A DNA stretch of 8,704 nt from an uncultured Bacilli bacterium (lineage in GTDB: Bacteria > Bacillota_I > Bacilli_A > RF39 > UBA660). The DNA is taken from contig CANUCD010000038.1 in the NCBI GenBank assembly GCA_947856335.1, positions 1 through 8,704 of the forward strand, written 5' to 3'. The notes under the pieces were generated by a model that worked only from the letters and a program-made list of their open reading frames with translations, was not told the DNA's origin and searched no databases. This document shows positions 1-5,747 of this stretch, one piece after another (the first letter of the stretch is position 1; each line of letters begins with the position of its first letter). The position numbers were made by a program, and so were the translations under genes.

Positions 1-17
1 TCGAAAAGTCCCTAAAT

Positions 18-44
18 AAAACAAAAACGAGAGCTTTCGCTCTC
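18..44 (-). terminator. Intrinsic terminator, minus strand
   Basis: Read on the minus strand, GAGAGC pairs perfectly with GCTCTC around a GAAA tetraloop (bases 44 to 29). One G and then TTTTTGTTTT follow (27 to 18). A GNRA-capped six-pair stem with a U-tract is a textbook rho-independent terminator. It would end the putative small RNA that starts near 121. It could also end read-through transcripts from recG, since no convincing terminator lies directly after the recG stop. On the plus strand the same hairpin lacks a U-tract, so it works in one direction only. Confidence 0.78.
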
Positions 45-121
45 TTCAGGGGGTTTTGGTTGACTCACTTTCACACAAGTCGTAAAAGTGAAATCTAATC
101 TGACATGACGTTTATCATGTC
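20..121 (-). ncRNA. Putative small structured RNA or leader, about 100 nt, unassigned
   Basis: This segment lies between a strong minus-strand promoter and an intrinsic terminator and has no credible open reading frame. Counting about seven bases on from the -10 puts the 5' end near 121. The RNA would then begin directly with a hairpin: GACATGA pairs with TCATGTC (121-115 with 108-102, six-base loop). A second stem, TCACTTT with AAAGTGA (91-85 with 71-65, 13-base loop), follows. Next come a mostly unpaired stretch containing CCCCC (61-45) and the terminator hairpin (44-29). I do not recognise it as SRP RNA, 6S, tmRNA, RNase P RNA or any riboswitch class I know by sight. It may be a trans-acting sRNA, or an attenuator leader for a gene left of the window. 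The layout is seen in the sequence; the function is unknown. Confidence 0.5.
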
Positions 122-127
122 ATAATA

Positions 128-156
128 ATGATATTATTTTTTTCGACATTTGTCAA
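128..156 (-). promoter_or_regulatory. Promoter, minus strand, -35 TTGACA / -10 TATCAT
   Basis: On the minus strand TTGACA (156-151) is a perfect -35. It is separated by exactly 17 bases from TATCAT (133-128), which matches the -10 consensus at five of six positions. The spacer contains an A-run. It is the best-matching vegetative promoter in the window. It lies 25 bases after the recG stop codon and points left, into the hairpin-rich segment that ends at the terminator at 29-44. The likely start site is near base 121. Confidence 0.62.
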
Positions 157-181
157 TTACCTTTAAGTAATTTTTTTAACT

Positions 182-2167
182 TTAATTTAATCTTTCTAAA
201 TCTCTAATAATTTTTTGATAATTCATATTATTTTTATATTCATTACTATTTAAATATTCTTCACTATCTTGCTTAGCTTGCATCATAATTTTTAAATCTG
301 TCTTAAGATTAGCTATTTTAAATGTCTTTACACCACTTTGCATTGTTCCAAACAAATCGCCCTCACCCCTAATAGATAAATCTTTCTCAGCAATATAAAA
401 ACCATCATTACTTTCTTCTAACACTTTTAATCTTTCTGTCTCTTTATCGCTAATCAAATAACAATAAGAATCCATATTATTTCTTCCTACTCTACCTCTT
501 AATTGATGTAATGTAGCAAGCCCAAATCTATCAGCATCAAAAACAACCATAATAGTAGCATTTTTAACATCAACACCTACTTCAATAACAGTCGTTGAAA
601 TAAGTATTTTCGTTTCATTATTCTTAAATCTTTCCATAATAGCATCTTTTTCTTTTTGCTTCAATTTTCCATGCAATATTTCAATAGGAATTTTACCCTG
701 ATAAGCCATATTAAATTTTTCTTTAAGCGTTTCCACACTCTTTAAATCTAATTCTAGATTATCATCTATAATACTTGCTACAACATAAACTTGATGACCA
801 GCCTTTATTTCTTCTAAAACGTGCATAAGTACATCTTTAAGTTCACTATATTTTTTTATTTTTGTAACAATTTCTTTTCTGCCTCCTGGCTTATGTTTTA
901 TAAATGAAACATCTAAATCTCCATATAAAGTTAAAGCATAAGTTCTAGGAATTGGTGTTGCACTCATATATAAAGCATCAGGTACATCTCCTTTACTTTT
1001 TAAAACTTCTCTTTGCTTCACACCAAAACGATGTTGTTCATCCGTAATAACAAGCCCTAACTGATAAAAAGATACATTTTCTTCCAATATAGCATGAGTT
1101 CCAATCAAAATATCTATTTCTCCACTAACTAATCTATCTTTCACGTTCTCTTTCTCACTTTTATTCATACTTCCAACTAAAATATCTACCGTGACATGAA
1201 AATTTTTAAAATATTCTAAAGCCGAAATAAAATGTTGCCTTGCTAAAACTTCTGTAGGAGCCATTAAAACGCTTTGATAACCTGCAAGATAATTAGCATA
1301 CATACTAACAAAACTAATAATTGTCTTACCACTTCCAACATCTCCTAAAACAAGTCGGTTCATCTTTCTATTACTTTTCATATCATTTAAAATATCGTGT
1401 AAAGCATCCCTTTGACTATCAGTCAAAGAAAAAGGAAGAGCCGAAACAAAAGCATTTACTTGTTCAAGAGAATAATATTTTTCTTCTTTTTCCATATTTT
1501 CATTAGCACTCTTCATATAAAAAATCTTAAACAAAAATAAAAATAACTCTTCATACTTCAAATAAACTTGGGCTTTTTTAATTTCATCTAAATAATGAGG
1601 AATATGTATCATTCTAAGTGCTTGTTTTTTACTAATAAAATTATATTTCAAAGCAAAAGAAATAGGCACATAATCAGTTATTTTAACAACTTCATTTAAA
1701 GCATTTTCTATAATCTTTTTTAAATCATTATTTTTTATTCCTTTTTTTACATGATATATAGGTATTATCTCTTGTTTATTTAAAGGATTTAATTTTATAT
1801 CATCACAGACAAAAAGATTTCTTCTACTATCATATTTTCCTATTAAAGAAATTGTTTTTCCAAGAAGAAGATGTGATTTCAAAAAAGCTCTATTAAAAAT
1901 AACTACATACATACTCTTATTATTATGTATAACTCTAAATTGTAATTTATTAAAATTTTTTCTAATAAATTGAACCGTCGGAGTAGCATCTATAACAGCA
2001 CTAATACAAACCCTTTTATCTTCATATGTATCATCTAGTATAGTAGGTTCAAAATAATCATAACGATAAGGATAATAACTTAATAAATCTTCTACACTAT
2101 AAATACCTAGTTCATTTAATTGTTTAAGCATCTTAGGTCCAACACCTTTTATATCATGAAGTTCCAT
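182..2167 (-). CDS. recG: ATP-dependent DNA helicase RecG
   Basis: RecG is a cytoplasmic superfamily 2 translocase that remodels stalled replication forks and branch-migrates Holliday junctions. The 661 residues are near the family's usual 680-690. The N-terminus (GVGPKMLKQLNELGI, about 8-22) and following OB-like wedge region (about 50-130) are typical. Helicase motifs appear in order: Walker A GDVGSGKT (275-282), APTEVLARQH (303-312), DEQHRFG (376-382), SATPIPRT (402-409), ISTTVIEVGVDV (523-534) and LRGRVGR (556-562). The C-terminal translocation motif reads GTMQSG (607-612), with Met where Arg or Lys is usual. GGAGG with a 7-base spacer supports the ATG at 2167. The gene follows the cohesin gene after 45 bases and may be read both from the surface-protein operon and from its own promoter. 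The protein appears to contain no tryptophan. Confidence 0.97.
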   Translation of the reverse strand: MELHDIKGVGPKMLKQLNELGIYSVEDLLSYYPYRYDYFEPTILDDTYEDKRVCISAVIDATPTVQFIRKNFNKLQFRVIHNNKSMYVVIFNRAFLKSHLLLGKTISLIGKYDSRRNLFVCDDIKLNPLNKQEIIPIYHVKKGIKNNDLKKIIENALNEVVKITDYVPISFALKYNFISKKQALRMIHIPHYLDEIKKAQVYLKYEELFLFLFKIFYMKSANENMEKEEKYYSLEQVNAFVSALPFSLTDSQRDALHDILNDMKSNRKMNRLVLGDVGSGKTIISFVSMYANYLAGYQSVLMAPTEVLARQHFISALEYFKNFHVTVDILVGSMNKSEKENVKDRLVSGEIDILIGTHAILEENVSFYQLGLVITDEQHRFGVKQREVLKSKGDVPDALYMSATPIPRTYALTLYGDLDVSFIKHKPGGRKEIVTKIKKYSELKDVLMHVLEEIKAGHQVYVVASIIDDNLELDLKSVETLKEKFNMAYQGKIPIEILHGKLKQKEKDAIMERFKNNETKILISTTVIEVGVDVKNATIMVVFDADRFGLATLHQLRGRVGRNNMDSYCYLISDKETERLKVLEESNDGFYIAEKDLSIRGEGDLFGTMQSGVKTFKIANLKTDLKIMMQAKQDSEEYLNSNEYKNNMNYQKIIRDLERLN

Positions 2168-2185
2168 ATATTTTCCTCCATAACT

Positions 2186-2215
2186 ATTATACCAAACAAA
2201 AAGAAGAATCGTCTA
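2186..2215 (-). promoter_or_regulatory. Candidate promoter for recG
   Basis: On the minus strand a perfect -10, TATAAT (2191-2186), lies 18 bases after TAGACG (2215-2210), a four-of-six match to the -35 consensus. The -35 overlaps the TAG stop codon of the upstream cohesin gene. The -10 ends 18 bases before the recG start codon, so the 5' leader would be only about a dozen bases, just long enough to carry the GGAGG site. It would let recG be expressed independently of the surface-protein genes. The -35 is weak, so this is a candidate only. Confidence 0.42.
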
Positions 2216-2230
2216 TTTTTTCTTCTTTTT
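2198..2230 (-). repeat. 11-bp perfect inverted repeat around the cohesin-gene stop codon
   Basis: AAAAAGAAGAA (2198-2208) is the exact reverse complement of TTCTTCTTTTT (2220-2230), with an 11-base loop holding the stop codon. On the minus strand the right arm ends in TTTTT, so the hairpin could act as a weak terminator between the cohesin gene and recG. The stem has only two G-C pairs, and one arm is simply the poly-Lys codons ending the cohesin protein. Chance or codon-driven symmetry is therefore a real alternative. Confidence 0.35.
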
Positions 2231-3811
2231 ACGTTCATCTTCAAATAAATCATATACTTCTGTATCATCATCTATTTTAGATAATTCATCTAATATTTTA
2301 TTATCACTCTTTTTTTCTTGCACTTCTTCTTTTTCTTTATTTTTAGCTTCTTTTTTCTCTTTTTTTAATTCTTTTCTACTTTTCTTAATAAATACTTCTT
2401 CACTAGTACTTTCATTTTCTTTCTTAGTTTCTTCTTCAATTTTCTTTACTTCGGCAACTACATCATTTAACTTTCTTGTTGCTTCTATCTTTGCTTCTTG
2501 TTTTTCTATAAAATGATTTATCTTTTTTTGTTTTTTTCTCGAACTATGAATTAAAATAATAATAACTAGAAGCATTACAACAATAAATGCCCCAAAAGCA
2601 AGAATAACAAACGTATAATTTTCTAGAGTCTGCTTCATCTCTACAATATAAGAATCATCAAAAGGAATAGCTGAATTAGTCGAAGAATCATACAAATAAT
2701 AATTTGTTTTTCCATCTTCTAAGTTAATTGCATTTATAATTACTACACTTGTATCTTCACTATAACGATAAGCATCAACCACATTACCATTTATTTCCAC
2801 AGATGCCTTTACATAATCCAATTCTTCAGTAAAAGGAGTAGGAATTAAAATAAATGATTTAGTACTAATTTCATTATAATAAGAATACTCTCCATCTAAA
2901 TAACGATAATACTTAACTTCTCCATTTTCATCCTTTAAACCAACCAGTGTATAATCAATTGCTTCATTAACAAACGCTGGAATATCAAAACCACTAATAG
3001 AAACTGTAGTCTTAGAAAAATTTGGTGGTGCAGTAAGTAAAGAATCAGTTTTTATAACAGTATACTTATTGTTATCTACTTCAACAACAATAGGATTTTG
3101 ATCTTCTACATTGATAACTAACGTATAAGTCTTCTCGCTTCCATTTTCTGCTGTAACAACAATTGGTATTGTATTAAGTCCTTCTGTTACTTCTATTTCA
3201 CCATCGCCATCAACACTAGCAGATGAATCATTTTTAGCAGCTTCTACTGAAACTAAAGTAGTTCCCGTTGGAACAGTAACATGATATTCCAAAGTATCTT
3301 TATTAAATTCTTCATCTAACGAATACTCTTCTTCCCCAACAAAAACTTTTAATCCCTTTAAATTATTATCTTTACTATAACTTGCTTCTAATTGTGCTTG
3401 TGTCATTAAAGTTATTTTTTTATTAGACTTTGTAATAGACATAGCACTCTCATTCCAGTCATAAACATCATAACTACCAACAGTAATATTAGTAGAACCA
3501 CTCTTTAAAGCTCTAAATTTCAAAGTATAAGTTTTAGACTTCATACTTCCATTTCCATAATTAACAAAATAAGTACCATTATTTTCAGCTGTAGAAGAAG
3601 TAAGACGAAGATAACTACTATCATAATTAACATCAAACTCCCAAGCTCCTAAAGCTGTTGAACTAGAAAGAGTAACTGTAACTGTAACTGTATTACCAAC
3701 AACAACCGTTGAAGAAGATGAAATACTAATCTTTCCACTAGAAGCAGCTACATTTAACCAAAACCCTAAAAAACAGACTAATACAAATAATAAACTAAAT
3801 ACTTTCTTCAT
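2213..3811 (-). CDS. Membrane-anchored cohesin / cadherin-like surface protein
   Basis: This 532-residue protein is predicted to be exported and held in the membrane by one helix. A signal peptide (1-23, cleavage after VAA) is followed by a cohesin-type beta-sandwich (about 26-135) with VGNTVTVTVTLSS, LGAWEFDVNYDSSYLRL and TYTLKFRALKSGSTNITVGS. A cadherin-like beta-sandwich comes next (about 148-236; FNKDTLEYHVTVP, then NGSEKTYTLVINV). Residues 240-395 are an unassigned extracellular region. A transmembrane helix (about 399-421) and a roughly 110-residue Lys/Glu-rich cytoplasmic tail follow, ending in poly-Lys. GGAGG sits four bases before the ATG. The gene begins 12 bases after the dockerin gene, so the two are almost certainly co-transcribed. 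Cohesins bind dockerins, so the likely partner is the neighbour's dockerin; that pairing is inference. No enzymatic motif is seen. Confidence 0.85.
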   Translation of the reverse strand: MKKVFSLLFVLVCFLGFWLNVAASSGKISISSSSTVVVGNTVTVTVTLSSSTALGAWEFDVNYDSSYLRLTSSTAENNGTYFVNYGNGSMKSKTYTLKFRALKSGSTNITVGSYDVYDWNESAMSITKSNKKITLMTQAQLEASYSKDNNLKGLKVFVGEEEYSLDEEFNKDTLEYHVTVPTGTTLVSVEAAKNDSSASVDGDGEIEVTEGLNTIPIVVTAENGSEKTYTLVINVEDQNPIVVEVDNNKYTVIKTDSLLTAPPNFSKTTVSISGFDIPAFVNEAIDYTLVGLKDENGEVKYYRYLDGEYSYYNEISTKSFILIPTPFTEELDYVKASVEINGNVVDAYRYSEDTSVVIINAINLEDGKTNYYLYDSSTNSAIPFDDSYIVEMKQTLENYTFVILAFGAFIVVMLLVIIILIHSSRKKQKKINHFIEKQEAKIEATRKLNDVVAEVKKIEEETKKENESTSEEVFIKKSRKELKKEKKEAKNKEKEEVQEKKSDNKILDELSKIDDDTEVYDLFEDERKKKKK

Positions 3812-3823
3812 AAATCCTCCTTT

Positions 3824-5581
3824 TTATTGACTAATCTTTTCTACTGAAAGTACATCTTTTTGAATAACAAGCAAATCTAAAGAATTTATCTTACCATCTT
3901 TATTAGCATCAGAACTACTTAAATAAACATCACTTAAAGTAGAAGCTTTTAAAATATGTCTTTGTAATTTAAGTAAATCAAGAGAATTGATTTTACCATC
4001 TCCACTAATATCTCCATAAATTAAAACTGTATAAGATTCCTTAGTACTACCACTAATTACTACTTTATAACCAGTTCCAACTAAGCTATCAGTTGAAATT
4101 GCACTGCCGCTTTCATCTGTAATACTAACCGTACCATTACCAGCTATACCCTCTAATGCTCCTTTTAGGGCACTAACCGTCGTACCAGGACTTACCTTAG
4201 TTAAATAACTACCACTATATTGATATCCAGCACTTGTAATAATAGAAGTTGGTGCTAAATCTGATGGGGTAGAACTACTACTTCCTCCTCCAGTAGCCCC
4301 ATTATCAATATTATCATCAGGACTTGTTGGAAGCATGGTATAAGCAGGCATATTCTCATAAACAGGAATAGAGAAAGTAAAACTAGCATCTAATGCTCCA
4401 GCATTACTATAGGAATTATAAGCCGTAGAAGCTTCTCCATAAGGAGCTCTAATATTAGTCATATACTGGTGAGTATAAAGACTATTTGGATTACTTGGAG
4501 AAACATTAAACTTTTGTAAATATCTTGTATTTTGTCCTACTTGAATATAATTTTTGTTAATAGATTCAACCCCACCCTGTATAGCAGCCTCAAGTCCATA
4601 CCAACCTTTACTCTTCGCATAATCAAGTCCACATTTTGTTGTACCTTTTGTTGTTGCACAAGAATCACTTACTCCATAATTATAAAAATTATAATAACCC
4701 TCATAACCAGGATAAACGCCACTATATAAATTATACAAAGAATCACTAGCCCCTATTTCCTGTAATATTCTAGAACCAATAAAAGTTGGACTAACAGAAA
4801 TATTTTTTCCAGCTGTATTTATAACATCTCCTAAATTATTTCCAATACCTAAATGATATTTATAAAAAGAAGTATTCTTAATTACACTAGATACAGCAGA
4901 TGAATAAACATTACTTAAACTATCTACATAAGAAAGTGTCTCAAACATAAAGATATATCGTTCGGTAAGAAAATTACGAGGATCGATATAATATTTAACA
5001 GCTCCATAACTAGCAGGTTTCCATATACTTGTACTTGAATAAGCACTCTTACAAGTAGTATCCATATAATTAGGATCATTAGTTTCTATATAACTCTTTC
5101 CACATTTACTCTCTTGCGTTACAACTACATTAAAATCAAGTCCAGTCTTAATTGGTTCAAAATTCCAATTAGGATATTTCTCTTGTAAAATACATAATGG
5201 AACAAAATAAGAACTAGGAAAACCTTTTTGGGCTAAAAGTATTTCACAAGCTGTTGTAGGTTCCCTATCATTAGCAAGATTTTCTTCATCATAAACCTTA
5301 ACATAATCACTACATACATATCCACTAGAACCATTATAATTTATCTCATACCATCCCGAACTACAACCCCCACTAGTATCTTCAATTACTTCTTCACTAT
5401 TCAAATAATATTTAGAACCAAGCTTAGCAGTTGTATAAACCCCATAATTCGTTCCAGCTCCCTTACGAATATTAACTGCATCCATTAAAATAACATACTT
5501 AGATGCTGCATAAACATTAAGTATTAAAGAAAAAAGGACAAGTCCAAAGAAACAAAAATAACCAAAACTACTTTTCTTCAT
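3824..5581 (-). CDS. Secreted SH3 / glucosaminidase protein with C-terminal dockerin
   Basis: This is a putative exported peptidoglycan hydrolase of 585 residues. It has a signal peptide (about 1-26, ending VYA), an SH3b wall-binding domain (about 28-96; AVNIRKGAGTNY, GYVCSDYVKV) and a glucosaminidase-like domain (about 118-410). The latter shows the clostridial autolysin signatures YPNWNFEPIKTGLDF, YIDPRNFLTERYIF, SRILQEIG (candidate catalytic Glu275), YPGYEGYYNFYNYG and QYMTNIRAP. A Gly/Ser linker (about 416-441) leads to a small beta-rich module (about 442-522), then a type I dockerin. Its two calcium loops are DISGDGKINSLD (524-535) and DANKDGKINSLD (558-569). Eight ectodomain cysteines are unusual for this group. 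An ATG also occurs at 5587, but AGGAGG abuts it directly; the ATG at 5581 has correct spacing. This is the first gene of the minus-strand operon. Bond specificity cannot be read from the sequence. Confidence 0.9.
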   Translation of the reverse strand: MKKSSFGYFCFFGLVLFSLILNVYAASKYVILMDAVNIRKGAGTNYGVYTTAKLGSKYYLNSEEVIEDTSGGCSSGWYEINYNGSSGYVCSDYVKVYDEENLANDREPTTACEILLAQKGFPSSYFVPLCILQEKYPNWNFEPIKTGLDFNVVVTQESKCGKSYIETNDPNYMDTTCKSAYSSTSIWKPASYGAVKYYIDPRNFLTERYIFMFETLSYVDSLSNVYSSAVSSVIKNTSFYKYHLGIGNNLGDVINTAGKNISVSPTFIGSRILQEIGASDSLYNLYSGVYPGYEGYYNFYNYGVSDSCATTKGTTKCGLDYAKSKGWYGLEAAIQGGVESINKNYIQVGQNTRYLQKFNVSPSNPNSLYTHQYMTNIRAPYGEASTAYNSYSNAGALDASFTFSIPVYENMPAYTMLPTSPDDNIDNGATGGGSSSSTPSDLAPTSIITSAGYQYSGSYLTKVSPGTTVSALKGALEGIAGNGTVSITDESGSAISTDSLVGTGYKVVISGSTKESYTVLIYGDISGDGKINSLDLLKLQRHILKASTLSDVYLSSSDANKDGKINSLDLLVIQKDVLSVEKISQ

Positions 5582-5587
5582 CTTCAT

Positions 5588-5593
5588 CCTCCT
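5588..5593 (-). promoter_or_regulatory. Ribosome binding site that decides the dockerin-gene start
   Basis: AGGAGG on the minus strand is immediately followed by ATGAAGATGAAG. The first ATG (5587) has no spacer, while the second (5581) is six bases away, which is normal. The second is therefore taken as the start and the protein begins MKKSSF. Confidence 0.75.
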
Positions 5594-5607
5594 ATATAAT
5601 CATAATA

Positions 5608-5636
5608 ATTATAAACGATTTACACCAATTTAACAA
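5608..5636 (-). promoter_or_regulatory. Promoter of the dockerin-cohesin operon
   Basis: On the minus strand TTGTTA (5636-5631, four of six matches) is followed after exactly 17 bases by a perfect TATAAT (5613-5608). The -10 lies 14 bases before the AGGAGG site. It faces away from the LCP promoter at 5686-5714, with about 50 bases between the two -35 elements, so the intergenic stretch 5582-5747 is a divergent control region. I saw no convincing operator or riboswitch in it. Confidence 0.52.
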
Positions 5637-5685
5637 CCTATACTCCTTAATTTAATAGTAAAATACTGTAAAGCATGAAAATAAA

Positions 5686-5714
5686 TTGCATCTATCCCAA
5701 AACTATTATATAAT
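5686..5714 (+). promoter_or_regulatory. Candidate promoter of the LCP gene
   Basis: A perfect -10, TATAAT (5709-5714), sits 17 bases after TTGCAT (5686-5691). The latter matches only the first three positions of the -35 consensus. The -10 is 33 bases upstream of the chosen ATG, leaving a leader of about 25 bases that holds the ribosome site. The surrounding DNA is very AT-rich, so a chance match is possible. Confidence 0.45.
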
Positions 5715-5736
5715 TATGAGTGTTAACGATAAAAAT

Positions 5737-5741
5737 GAGGG
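5737..5741 (+). promoter_or_regulatory. Ribosome binding site that decides the LCP start
   Basis: GAGGG is followed by six bases and then ATG at 5748. An in-frame TTG at 5742 directly abuts the site with no spacer and is therefore unlikely to be the start, although it lengthens the frame by two codons. Confidence 0.65.
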
Positions 5742-5747
5742 TTGCAA

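Noticed and set aside
155..177. Plus-strand hairpin AATTAC/GTAATT followed by five T residues, a possible terminator of a gene left of the window
   Set aside because: The stem is only six pairs with two G-C and overlaps the -35 of the minus-strand promoter. No plus-strand gene is visible to the left, so it was not listed as a feature.
1321..1506. 61-codon plus-strand open frame inside recG
   Set aside because: It lies opposite conserved RecG helicase-domain sequence (Walker A region and upstream), has no ribosome site, and its translation has no recognisable features.
4532..4729. 65-codon plus-strand open frame inside the dockerin gene
   Set aside because: It is antisense to the conserved glucosaminidase core. 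Its Ile/Thr/Cys-rich translation looks like the complement of Tyr/Asn-rich coding sequence.
5657..5667. AGTA-AAA-TACT symmetry in the divergent promoter region, a possible operator
   Set aside because: Four-base arms in AT-rich DNA are expected by chance, and there is no second copy to support a binding site.
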